Assembly (NCBI RefSeq): GCF_013377535.1
Contig: NZ_JABCJE010000003.1
Location: forward strand, 186,001-250,000
Direction: 5' to 3'
Length of the DNA stretch: 64,000 nt
DNA from: Donghicola mangrovi
GTDB lineage: Bacteria; Pseudomonadota; Alphaproteobacteria; Rhodobacterales; Rhodobacteraceae
In this document: positions 57,427 through 64,000 of the stretch, one piece after another
How positions within the stretch are numbered: the first letter of the stretch is position 1
Layout of the letters: the number at the start of each line of letters is the position of its first letter
The notes under the pieces: generated by a model
The model's database searches: none
Told to the model about the DNA's origin: nothing
Seen by the model: the letters and a program-made list of their open reading frames with translations, nothing else
Position numbers and translations under genes: made by a program

Positions 57427-58587
57427 ATGCCGTTGAAGAATCGGTTCGCCGAAATGTTGCCAGAGATCACCGCTTGGCGACGAGACTTTCACGCCAATCC
57501 CGAGCTGCTGTTCGACGTGCACCGCACCGCCCAAGTGGTGGCGGATCGCCTGCGCGCGTTCGGCTGTGACGAGGTCGTGACAGGCATCGGGCGCACCGGC
57601 GTGGTGGCCGTGATCAAGGGGCGGGCCGAGGGGCGCACCATTGGCCTGCGGGCCGACATGGACGCGCTGCCGATCACCGAGGCGACGGGCAAGCCCTATG
57701 CCAGCACCTACCCCGGCAAGATGCACGCCTGCGGCCATGACGGGCACACCAGTATGTTGCTGGGGGCTGCGAAATATCTGGCCGAGACGCGGAATTTCGC
57801 GGGCACGGCGGTGGTGATTTTCCAACCCGCCGAAGAGGGCGGCGGCGGCGGCCGCGAGATGTGCGAGGACGGGATGATGTTCCGCTTCGGCATCGACGAG
57901 GTCTACGGGATGCACAACTGGCCGGGCGTTCCGGCGGGGACGTTCGCGATCCGGCCCGGCGGGTTCTTTGCCGCGACCGACCAGTTCGAGGTGGTTCTGC
58001 AAGGGCGGGGCGGTCATGCCGCTAAACCCCATGAAACCATCGACCCGATCGTGGTGTCGGCCCATGTGGTGACGGCGCTGCAGACCATCGCCTCGCGTTC
58101 GGTGGACCCTGTGCAGCAGGTGGTGGTGTCTGTGACCTCGATCGAGAGCAGCTCCAAGGCGTTCAACGTGATCCCCGAGCAGGTGACCTTGCGCGGGACG
58201 ATCCGCAGTCTGGATGACGATGTGCGCCATCAGGCCGAAGAGCGTCTGAAGATGCTGATCACCCAGACCGCTGCGGCCCACGGGGCCAGCGCCGATCTGC
58301 GGGTGCTGCGCGGCTATCCGGTGATGGTGAACACCCCCGCTGAAACCGAGTATGCGGCCGATGTGGCGCGGTCCCTGACCGGCCAGTGCGCCGAGGCCCC
58401 GCTGATCATGGGGGGCGAGGATTTCGCCTATATGCTGCGGGAACGTCCGGGGGCCTATATTCTGGTCGGCAACGGTGACAGCGCGCCGGTTCACCACCCC
58501 GAATACGACTTCAACGACGAGATTATCCCCGCCGGTTGCAGCTGGTTTGTGGGCATGGTCGAGGCCCGACTGCCGCTGACGGCGTAA
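57427..58587 (+). CDS. M20 family amidohydrolase (hippurate hydrolase-like)
   Basis: A 386-residue metallohydrolase of the M20D group. It shows AWRRDFHANPELLFDVHRT near the N-terminus, HACGHDGHTSMLLG with two metal ligands near residue 105, FQPAEEGGGGGREM with catalytic and metal glutamates near 138, and GGEDFAYMLRERPGAYILVGNGD near 330. Typical substrates are N-acyl amino acids such as hippurate, or amidated auxin-like compounds. The ATG at 57427 is preceded by GGAGAG. It stands alone; the Pmp3 gene 75 bases on has its own promoter. Confidence 0.9.
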   Translation: MPLKNRFAEMLPEITAWRRDFHANPELLFDVHRTAQVVADRLRAFGCDEVVTGIGRTGVVAVIKGRAEGRTIGLRADMDALPITEATGKPYASTYPGKMHACGHDGHTSMLLGAAKYLAETRNFAGTAVVIFQPAEEGGGGGREMCEDGMMFRFGIDEVYGMHNWPGVPAGTFAIRPGGFFAATDQFEVVLQGRGGHAAKPHETIDPIVVSAHVVTALQTIASRSVDPVQQVVVSVTSIESSSKAFNVIPEQVTLRGTIRSLDDDVRHQAEERLKMLITQTAAAHGASADLRVLRGYPVMVNTPAETEYAADVARSLTGQCAEAPLIMGGEDFAYMLRERPGAYILVGNGDSAPVHHPEYDFNDEIIPAGCSWFVGMVEARLPLTA

Positions 58588-58595
58588 AGCATTTG

Positions 58596-58620
58596 GGAAC
58601 TTTTTGCCTGCGGATTGGTT
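58596..58620 (+). promoter_or_regulatory. EcfG-like promoter before the Pmp3 gene
   Basis: GGAAC (58596-58600), 16 bases, then GGTT (58617-58620). The general-stress sigma factor EcfG of alphaproteobacteria uses GGAAC-N16-17-CGTT; here one -10 base differs. The gene start is 42 bases downstream with AAAAAGGAG in between. Confidence 0.55.
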
Positions 58621-58662
58621 GAGACTGCAATCGACGGTCGCAGGCAAAAAGGAGACCAAGTT

Positions 58663-58842
58663 ATGGATATTATTCGTATTATCGCTGCAATCTTCCTGCC
58701 CCCTCTGGGTGTTTTCTTGCAGGTGGGCATCGGCAAACAATTCTGGATCAACATTCTGCTGACCCTGCTGGGCTATATCCCCGGTATCGTCCACGCGGTC
58801 TGGGTGATCGCAACGGTTGGACCGGATCATCGTCACGCATGA
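58663..58842 (+). CDS. Pmp3/YqaE-family membrane proteolipid
   Basis: A 59-residue, very hydrophobic protein with two helices and the family pattern AAIFLPPLGVFLQVGIG, then LLTLLGYIPGIVHAVWVIA. Pmp3-type proteins affect membrane potential and salt or stress tolerance in yeast and plants and are stress-induced in many bacteria. AAAAAGGAG lies 7-8 bases before the ATG. A GGAAC-N16-GGTT sequence upstream suggests stress control. The DUF4112 ATG overlaps its stop by 4 bases. Confidence 0.88.
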   Translation: MDIIRIIAAIFLPPLGVFLQVGIGKQFWINILLTLLGYIPGIVHAVWVIATVGPDHRHA

Positions 58843-59195
58843 TCACTGACAAACACTTCCAGAGGCTCGAAAGAGCTGAACGATTGGCGCGGTTGATGGA
58901 CCGCGCCTTTCGCGTGCCGGGTACGCAGATCCGCTTTGGCTGGGACGCGATTTTCGGGGTGATTCCGGGGATCGGGGACAGCGTGGCGCTGCTGCCGTCG
59001 CTCTATATTATCGGGCTGGCGCGCGGGGCGGGGGCGCCGATGTCTGTGCTGCTGGAAATGGCGTGGAATATGGTGCTGGACTGGTTCATCGGGCTGTTCC
59101 CCTTGGTCGGGGACGTGCTGGACATCGGGTTCAAGGCCAACATCCGCAACGCCCGCCTGCTGCGCACCTATCTAGAGGGTGCGCGCACCGCTTGA
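58839..59195 (+). CDS. DUF4112 membrane protein
   Basis: A 118-residue membrane protein of the DUF4112 family, with the recognisable order RLARLMDRAFRVPGTQIRFG, then DAIFGVIPGIGDSVALLPS and VLDWFIGLFPLVGDVLDIGFKAN. It contains two membrane hairpins with the paired PGIGD and PLVGD motifs. Function unknown. It overlaps the Pmp3-like gene by 4 bases, so the two membrane proteins are probably produced together and under the same stress promoter. Confidence 0.88.
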   Translation: MITDKHFQRLERAERLARLMDRAFRVPGTQIRFGWDAIFGVIPGIGDSVALLPSLYIIGLARGAGAPMSVLLEMAWNMVLDWFIGLFPLVGDVLDIGFKANIRNARLLRTYLEGARTA

Positions 59196-59258
59196 TTTGC
59201 CAAACCCTGTCCGGCGCGGTAAGGCGCAGGGCAAGACAGGTCAAAAAGCGGGGCGATC

Positions 59259-60059
59259 ATGCAGCCGGCGAACATCATCTGCATCAAATGGGGCACTTTG
59301 TTCGGCCCCGAATATGTGAACCGCCTTTATTCCGGTGTGCGCCGGAACCTGAACGTGCCTGTGCGTTTCTTCTGCATGACCGAGCATTCCGAGGGCTTCC
59401 ACCCCGATATCGAGGTTCTGGACCTGCCGAATGAGCCCTATCAGGCGGACATGGACGCGGCCTTGGCGGTGGCCAACCGTCAGGGGGCGATGCGCAAAAC
59501 TTCGCTGTTCAAATCCGGTTTGATCCACGATCTGCAGGGGCCCATTTTGGGCTTTGATCTGGACGTGGTGATCACCGGCGATCTGACCCCGATCTGGGAG
59601 ATGGCCCCCGGCAAGATCGCCATGCGCCACGACTGGGTCGAAAAGCGCAAGGGCCGCCCCACCGGCCACGGCAGCGTCTTCCGCTTTGATCCTGCGTTGC
59701 ATGGTTACCTGTACGATGATCTGGCCGCCGACACATACAAGGTCGTCGAAGAGGCACGCGGATCGGAACAGCGCTACACCTCGCACAAGGGGATGGAGAA
59801 GGGCGATTTCGCCTATATCCCCGAGGATCTGGTGGTCAGCTTCAAATACGATTGCCTTGGTTTGCCTCCGGTGAACTATCTGCGCGATCCGATCCTGCCG
59901 GAGAACGCGCGGGTCGTGTGCTTCCACGGTCGACCCAAGATGCCAGAGGCTGTGGCGGGCTATAACGGGTCGTGGATCCGCCATTCGCGCCCCTGTGCGT
60001 GGCTCAAGGATCACTGGATCGACCGCGCCCGCGCCGATCTGGGGGACGCGTGGGCCTAA
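59259..60059 (+). CDS. Putative glycosyltransferase
   Basis: A 266-residue protein of a glycosyltransferase-like family found in Rhodobacteraceae. It starts IICIKWGTLFGPEYVNRLYSG, has MRKTSLFKSGLIHDLQGPILGFDLDVVI with a DLD candidate for the metal-binding DxD motif (near residue 99), and ends with VVCFHGRPKMPEA and WIRHSRP. The layout suggests a GT-A fold with the DxD at the usual place, but I cannot name donor or acceptor. It lies alone between DUF4112 and xdhC-like genes; no polysaccharide cluster is nearby. Confidence 0.7.
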   Translation: MQPANIICIKWGTLFGPEYVNRLYSGVRRNLNVPVRFFCMTEHSEGFHPDIEVLDLPNEPYQADMDAALAVANRQGAMRKTSLFKSGLIHDLQGPILGFDLDVVITGDLTPIWEMAPGKIAMRHDWVEKRKGRPTGHGSVFRFDPALHGYLYDDLAADTYKVVEEARGSEQRYTSHKGMEKGDFAYIPEDLVVSFKYDCLGLPPVNYLRDPILPENARVVCFHGRPKMPEAVAGYNGSWIRHSRPCAWLKDHWIDRARADLGDAWA

Positions 60060-60138
60060 CGCCCTTGTGAACGGCCCGTTCGGGGGCCTTGCTTTGTCCT
60101 GCCGGATGGTGCCACGATCCCCCGCAGGAGGAGCCCCT

Positions 60139-61113
60139 ATGACCATATCCGACCGTTTCGACGACATCCCGGAACGCGCCCTGACGTGGCACCGCGCCGG
60201 TCGCGGCGCAGCCTTGGCCACTGTGGTGGAAACATGGGGCAGCGCCCCCCGCCGCGTGGGCAGTATGCTGGTGATCTCCGGCGACGGGGAAATGGCGGGC
60301 TCGGTGTCCGGCGGCTGTGTCGAGGGCGCTGTGGTCGTCGAGGCTATGGAGGCGCTTGAGGACGGCAAACCCCGCCTGTTGGAATATGGCGTCAGCGATG
60401 GCGATGCGTTTGCCGTGGGGCTGGCTTGCGGCGGCACGATCCGCGTGCTGGTGCAGCCCGTTGGCGCTGCGTTGCCCGAAGCAGTTCTGGCCGAACTTGT
60501 GGCCCACCGCGCGGCTCGCACGCCCGCAGCACTGGTCACGGGGCTCGATGGCGGCACACCCACGCTGGCGACCGAAGGCTACGCGCAACGCTTCCGGCTG
60601 GACCGATCCGGGGTCGAGGAGGACGGCACCACGTTCGTCGCCATCCACAACCCACCCCTGCAAATGGTCATCGTGGGCGGCGTTCACATCGCGCAGGCCT
60701 TGGTCCCCATGGCGCGCATCGCGGGGTTCGACCCGATCATTCTGGACCCCCGCGAAAGCTTTGCCAACGAATCCCGCTTCCCCGAAACCCGCATCGTCAC
60801 CGACTGGCCGGACGAAGGGTTGGACCGTATCGGCATCCACGCCCGCACGGCCTTGGTCCTGCTGACCCACGACCCAAAGCTGGACGATCCGGCGCTGATG
60901 CGCGGCTTCGACAGTCCGGCGTTTTATATCGGGGCGCTCGGCTCGACCCGCACCCATGCCAAGCGGGTCGAACGGCTGACCGCCGCTGGCATCTCGGCCG
61001 ACAACATCGCCCGACTGGACGCCCCCGTGGGCATGGACATCGGCGCCTCTGGCCCCGCTGAAATCGCTGTGTCGATCTTGGCCCAAGTCATCAAAACCCT
61101 GAGGCAAGGCTGA
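60139..61113 (+). CDS. XdhC family protein (molybdoenzyme maturation)
   Basis: A 324-residue XdhC/CoxI-type protein. XdhC binds molybdenum cofactor, promotes its sulfuration and inserts it into xanthine dehydrogenase-family enzymes. The N-terminal domain has VETWGSAPRRVGSMLVI near residue 30 and SVSGGCVEGAVVVEA near 58; the C-terminal Rossmann-like domain has VIVGGVHIAQALVPMA near 178 and YIGALGSTRTHAKRVE. The ATG at 60139 follows GCAGGAGGAG. Its stop overlaps the ATG of the next gene by one base. No molybdoenzyme structural gene lies in this window. Confidence 0.9.
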   Translation: MTISDRFDDIPERALTWHRAGRGAALATVVETWGSAPRRVGSMLVISGDGEMAGSVSGGCVEGAVVVEAMEALEDGKPRLLEYGVSDGDAFAVGLACGGTIRVLVQPVGAALPEAVLAELVAHRAARTPAALVTGLDGGTPTLATEGYAQRFRLDRSGVEEDGTTFVAIHNPPLQMVIVGGVHIAQALVPMARIAGFDPIILDPRESFANESRFPETRIVTDWPDEGLDRIGIHARTALVLLTHDPKLDDPALMRGFDSPAFYIGALGSTRTHAKRVERLTAAGISADNIARLDAPVGMDIGASGPAEIAVSILAQVIKTLRQG

Positions 61114-62123
61114 TGCGGTTCGGCCCCGTTCCGCTGGATCAGGCGGTGGGCGCGGTGCTGGCCCATTCGGTCGGCACCGAATCCAGTCGTCTGCGCAAAG
61201 GCGCTGTCCTGACCGCCGCAGACATCGACACCCTGCGCCGCGCTGGCCTGACCGAGGTGATCGTGGCCCGCCTTGATCCCACCGATCTGGACGAAGACAC
61301 CGCCGCTGAGCGTCTGGCAACCTCGGTCGCGACGGATGCCGTGCTGCTGACCGATGCCTTCACGGGGCGGGTGAACCTGCTGGCACCGGGGCCGGGAGTC
61401 GCCCTGATCGATGGGGCCGCCATTCAGGCCCTGAACAGCATCGATCCGATGATCACCTGCGCCACCGTCCCGCCGTTCCAGCAAATGGGGCAGGGGGGCA
61501 TGATCGCAACGGTCAAAATCATCGCCTATGCGGTGGACCAGACCGACCTGACCCGCGCCGCTGCAGCCGCCGAGAACGCCATTTCCTTTGCCCCCGTGAC
61601 CCTGCGCACCGCCGACCTGATCGTGACCGAAGTCTCGGGCGGCCCCGGCCTAGCTGGCCAAGACGCGATCGAAGGGCGCCTGAACGCCCTCGGTATCACC
61701 CTGAACACGGTCACAACCAGCGCCCACCGCACCGATGAATTGGCCGAGCACATCAGAAACAGCCAGTCCGATCTGGTGCTGATCCTGACGGGCTCTGCCA
61801 CATCGGACCCGAACGATGTGGCCCCCGCCGCCCTGCGCAGCGCGGGCGGCACGGTGACCCGCTTTGGCATGCCCGTCGATCCGGGGAACCTGCTGTTCCT
61901 TGGCCAAATCGGCCAACGCCCCGTGATCGGCCTGCCCGGTTGCGCCCGTTCACCGGCCTTGAACGGGGCCGACTGGATCCTCGCCCGCATCGCCTGCGGC
62001 CTGACCGTCACCAATCAGGATATCGCGGCCATGGGCGTCGGGGGCCTCCTCAAAGAAATCCCGACCCGTCCGCACCCCCGCAATCGCCGCCTGCCCAAGG
62101 GCGCGCACGCCCCCGCCAAATAA
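61113..62123 (+). CDS. Molybdopterin-binding (MoaB/MoeA-like) protein
   Basis: A 336-residue protein with an N-terminal MoeA-type region (MRFGPVPLDQAVGAVLAHSV, KGAVLTAADIDTLRRAGLTEV) and a MoCF-biosynthesis-like fold from about residue 160 (TADLIVTEVSGGPG, then DLVLILTGSATSDPNDV, and IGLPGCARSPALNGAD). Relatives are often fused to a MobA-type nucleotidyltransferase, which is absent here: the protein ends shortly after the molybdopterin domain. It is translationally coupled to the XdhC gene, so a role in loading or modifying molybdenum cofactor is likely. An AAAATAC element follows. Confidence 0.82.
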   Translation: MRFGPVPLDQAVGAVLAHSVGTESSRLRKGAVLTAADIDTLRRAGLTEVIVARLDPTDLDEDTAAERLATSVATDAVLLTDAFTGRVNLLAPGPGVALIDGAAIQALNSIDPMITCATVPPFQQMGQGGMIATVKIIAYAVDQTDLTRAAAAAENAISFAPVTLRTADLIVTEVSGGPGLAGQDAIEGRLNALGITLNTVTTSAHRTDELAEHIRNSQSDLVLILTGSATSDPNDVAPAALRSAGGTVTRFGMPVDPGNLLFLGQIGQRPVIGLPGCARSPALNGADWILARIACGLTVTNQDIAAMGVGGLLKEIPTRPHPRNRRLPKGAHAPAK

Positions 62124-62133
62124 CCGCCCATCA

Positions 62134-62170
62134 GGCTTCTTTTTTGCGAAAAATACTCACGGCACTGTCC
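62134..62170 (+). repeat. AAAATACTCACGGC element (copy F)
   Basis: After the molybdopterin gene: GCTTCTTTTTTGC, GA, then AAAATACTCACGGCAC. It is nearly identical to copies D and G, which lie on the opposite strand behind minus-strand genes. Confidence 0.65.
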
Positions 62171-62193
62171 CCGACGCCGCCCAGAGCCCAAAG

Positions 62194-62222
62194 AAAAAGG
62201 CGCGCCCCAAAAAGGACGCGCC
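62194..62222 (-). terminator. Terminator of infC (minus strand)
   Basis: On the minus strand GGCGCGTCC pairs with GGGCGCGCC (one wobble, 5-6 base T-rich loop) and is followed by TTTTTC. It lies about 30 bases past the infC stop. Confidence 0.8.
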
Positions 62223-62251
62223 CCAAATTCTGATCCGGTAAAGCCGTAGCC

Positions 62252-62797
62252 TTATTTCGGAAGCGGACCGATCACCATGATCATCTGGCGACCTTCCATC
62301 TTGGGCATGTGCTCGACCTTGCCCAGTTCCTTGATGTCCGCTGCGACACGTTCCAAGAGCTCACGGCCCAGGTTCTGGTGCGCCATCTCGCGGCCACGGA
62401 AACGCAGGGTGACCTTAACCTTGTCGCCCTTTTCCAGGAACTTGACGACGTTGCGCATCTTCACTTCGTAGTCGTGGGTGTCCGTATTGGGACGGAACTT
62501 CACCTCTTTGACTTCGATGATCTTCTGCTTCTTGCGCGCTTCGGACTCCCGCTTTTGCTGTTCGTATTTGAACTTGCCGAAGTCCATGATCTTGCACACG
62601 GGCGGCTTGGCGTTCGGGGAGATTTCCACCAGATCGAGACCTGCCGCGACTGCCATGTCCAATGCCTTGGCAGGATGGATCAGTCCGACGTTTTCACCGT
62701 CGGCGCCAATCAGGCGAATCTCGGGTCCACGGATGGCGCCGTTGATACGGGGGCCAGTCTCGCGGGTGGGCGGCGCGTTATGCGGTCTGCGTCCTAT
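62252..62797 (-). CDS. infC: Translation initiation factor IF-3 with ATA start codon
   Basis: IF-3 binds the 30S subunit, prevents premature 50S joining and proofreads the start codon. The protein is 181 residues: N-terminal domain beginning [19 protein letters not shown], then [13 protein letters not shown], the linker, and the C-terminal domain with [11 protein letters not shown]. The first conventional start codon (62660-62662) would remove about 45 conserved N-terminal residues, so translation must begin earlier; the frame is open back to a TGA, and the ATA at 62795-62797 has AAGGA 8 bases upstream. A rare start codon is expected because IF-3 represses its own message through it. Confidence 0.93.
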   Translation of the reverse strand: MGRRPHNAPPTRETGPRINGAIRGPEIRLIGADGENVGLIHPAKALDMAVAAGLDLVEISPNAKPPVCKIMDFGKFKYEQQKRESEARKKQKIIEVKEVKFRPNTDTHDYEVKMRNVVKFLEKGDKVKVTLRFRGREMAHQNLGRELLERVAADIKELGKVEHMPKMEGRQMIMVIGPLPK

Positions 62798-62935
62798 GGC
62801 TGTGTTCCTTCAATCATGAACGGGAAATTGAGTGCGGAAACTAAGGCGAGTGCGCCCATCTTTCAAGCGCGTATTCGCCCATTTGCCATGATTTCTAGGG
62901 AATTCACCACTTGTGGGCCCCGTAATCACAGTTCG

Positions 62936-62960
62936 GGAACAACTGCGCGATCCACGCGTT
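62936..62960 (+). promoter_or_regulatory. EcfG-like promoter before the LEA-like gene
   Basis: GGAAC (62936-62940), 16 bases, then CGTT (62957-62960), an exact fit to GGAAC-N16-CGTT used by EcfG-type sigma factors. The gene start is about 30 bases downstream of the -10 box, with AGGAGG and GAGAGG in the leader. Confidence 0.65.
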
Positions 62961-62991
62961 AGGAGGGCATACGAAAGAGAGGATCACATTC

Positions 62992-63801
62992 ATGAAGAAT
63001 TTGGCAATCGCGCTGGTCGCCGTTCTGGTCATTCTAGGGGGCTACACGCTTTTCAAAGGTCCGGGCGAGGACGACATCCGCGAGGGCGTTTCCGAGAACG
63101 CCGCGGCCGCTCAGGCCAATGCCGAAGCCGCAGCGGACAAGACCGCCGAGGCTGTATCGGATGCGGGCCAGACCGTTGGTGCGGCCGCAAGTGACGCGGC
63201 AGATGCTGTGTCTAGCGTTGCAAATGACGCGGTCGAGGCCACAGGTGAGGCGCTGAACGCCGCCGGTGACGCGATCGGGGATGCCTATGAAGGCGCCAAG
63301 AATTCCGCGCAGGAACTGACCGAAGACGCAGCGATTGCGGCCGACAAGGCCGAGGCCAAGGCCGAAGCGGCCGCCGATGCCGCTGCTGAAAAGGCTGATG
63401 CCGCCGGTGAAGCCATTGCCGAGGGTGCTGACGATGCGGGTCGTGCCACTGTCGAGGCGTTGGACAATGCCGCAGCCGTAACTGCTGACGCGCTGGGTGA
63501 AGCCACCGATGGCGATCTGGTCACCACCACTCGTCCCGGTGAAGTTGCCGAAGAGGCCACCGAAGGCGCAGAGATGGACGCCGAGACCGCCGCCGCTGTG
63601 GCTGGCACCGACAAGGTTGGTCTGGAGCAGTTGCTGACCGAGGAAGGCTTCGTTTTTGCCAAGGTTCAGGCGATCATTGACGGCTCGAACCTGAATGACA
63701 TGCAGAAGACCACTCTGGATGCGGCTCTGACTCAGGCTCAGGACCAACCCGAGGCTCTGCGTGAAGTGCTGGCGCAGCTGCGGGACGCACTGGATCTGTA
63801 A
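62992..63801 (+). CDS. Alanine-rich LEA-like helical protein
   Basis: A 269-residue protein with an N-terminal signal-anchor (residues about 4-21, LAIALVAVLVILGGYTLF) and a long, low-complexity helical stretch (about residues 35-180) rich in Ala, Glu, Asp, Lys and Gly. Repeating EAA/DAA/KAEA periods of roughly 11 residues resemble late-embryogenesis-abundant and apolipoprotein-like amphipathic helices. The last 65 residues (DKVGLEQLLTEEGF onward) form a separate, less repetitive helical domain. It is likely held at the membrane facing the periplasm. Function is unknown; the stress-type promoter suggests a protective role under drying or osmotic stress. Confidence 0.75.
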   Translation: MKNLAIALVAVLVILGGYTLFKGPGEDDIREGVSENAAAAQANAEAAADKTAEAVSDAGQTVGAAASDAADAVSSVANDAVEATGEALNAAGDAIGDAYEGAKNSAQELTEDAAIAADKAEAKAEAAADAAAEKADAAGEAIAEGADDAGRATVEALDNAAAVTADALGEATDGDLVTTTRPGEVAEEATEGAEMDAETAAAVAGTDKVGLEQLLTEEGFVFAKVQAIIDGSNLNDMQKTTLDAALTQAQDQPEALREVLAQLRDALDL

Positions 63802-63883
63802 TCGGATTGGAATTTAAGAACGGGTCTGGGGCGGTGTCGTGAGGCGCCGCCCTAATTCATTGGGGCGCGGGGTGGTGATGTGG

Positions 63884-63910
63884 TGCCGTGAGTATTTTCA
63901 GCAAAAAGAA
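63884..63910 (-). repeat. AAAATACTCACGGC element (copy G, minus orientation)
   Basis: On the minus strand TTCTTTTTGCTG, then AAAATACTCACGGC, directly follows the terminator hairpin at 63911-63940 and so lies downstream of the minus-strand gene at the right edge. The same order (hairpin, pyrimidines, AAAATAC core) is seen at copies A and C. Confidence 0.65.
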
Positions 63911-63945
63911 GGCGCGGTCGGGAGGTTTCCTGACCGCGCCTTTTT
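63911..63945. terminator. Bidirectional terminator at right end
   Basis: A perfect 9-bp stem GGCGCGGTC (63911-63919) and GACCGCGCC (63932-63940) with a 12-base loop, followed by TTTTTG on the plus strand and by TTCTTTTT on the minus strand. It separates the LEA-like gene from the convergent gene at the edge. Confidence 0.85.
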
Positions 63946-63965
63946 GTGTTCGGATGTGGGGAGGG

Positions 63966-64000
63966 TTAGCCGACGAAGGCTTTTTCCACCACGAATTCTG
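63966..64000 (-). CDS. C-terminal fragment of a minus-strand gene (partial)
   Basis: The frame ends ...EFVVEKAFVG with a TAA at 63966-63968; only 10 complete codons are visible, and the rest lies beyond the window. The terminator and AAAATAC element immediately to its left support a real gene end here. The product cannot be identified. Confidence 0.5.
   Translation of the reverse strand, partial: EFVVEKAFVG

Overview
The window looks like a chromosomal segment of a marine-type Rhodobacteraceae (Roseobacter group, Alphaproteobacteria). The evidence is high GC with strongly GC-biased third codon positions, a division and cell-wall cluster in which a DUF2484 gene sits between murC and murB, aerobic cobaltochelatase genes cobS and cobT, a fused pntA, and a plant/cyanobacterial-like glutathione reductase. 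No rRNA, tRNA, CRISPR array, insertion sequence or prophage is visible. Almost all of it is ordinary housekeeping or conserved accessory sequence; the one clearly foreign-looking patch is a short AT-rich gene at 40072-40599.

Layout. 1-4360: end of rpiA, gor, then hflK-hflC and a DUF2065 membrane protein. 4472-7770: Do-family periplasmic protease, a divergent peptidoglycan-binding lipoprotein, and a [2Fe-2S] ferredoxin coupled to an exported protein. 7838-13880: purD (minus), xseA, an exported protein, ftsY, an EamA-type permease and yciB. 13881-15062: a HI0933-type flavoprotein. 15189-28991: the main block, ftsW-murG-murC-DUF2484-murB-ddl-ftsQ-ftsA-ftsZ, followed by lpxC, bamD and recN; many of its genes overlap or nearly touch, an internal promoter precedes ddl, and a clean terminator follows ftsZ.

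29081-38851: an FAD-linked dehydrogenase and a CLC channel, then a minus-strand set (J-domain protein, cobS, an exported unknown, cobT, aminopeptidase P, DUF427) containing two subunits of the cobalt insertion complex of B12 synthesis. 38926-45885: bolA, a DUF4177-like protein, the AT-rich PD-(D/E)XK-like gene, gatB, an acyltransferase and pepN. 45991-50946: a small membrane protein, a photolyase/cryptochrome with a 56-residue DUF2256 zinc-ribbon protein directly behind it, DUF1294, a C26 amidotransferase-like hydrolase, kynureninase and a methyltransferase-like membrane protein. 51074-54095: pntA-pntB. 54461-62123: a small unknown, DUF3422, a YeeE/YedE sulfur transporter, an M20 amidohydrolase, Pmp3 and DUF4112 membrane proteins, a glycosyltransferase-like protein, XdhC and a molybdopterin-binding protein. 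62252-64000: infC with an ATA start, a LEA-like alanine-rich protein, and the tail of one more minus-strand gene.

Three signals run across the window. First, seven gene ends carry a pyrimidine-rich stretch followed by an AAATAC core, often next to a hairpin and always in the orientation of the gene they follow. Second, two stress-type genes (Pmp3-like and LEA-like) are preceded by GGAAC-N16-(G/C)GTT, resembling EcfG-class promoters. Third, several neighbouring convergent genes overlap in their coding sequence (105 bp for DUF2256/DUF1294, 65 bp for DUF3422/YeeE).
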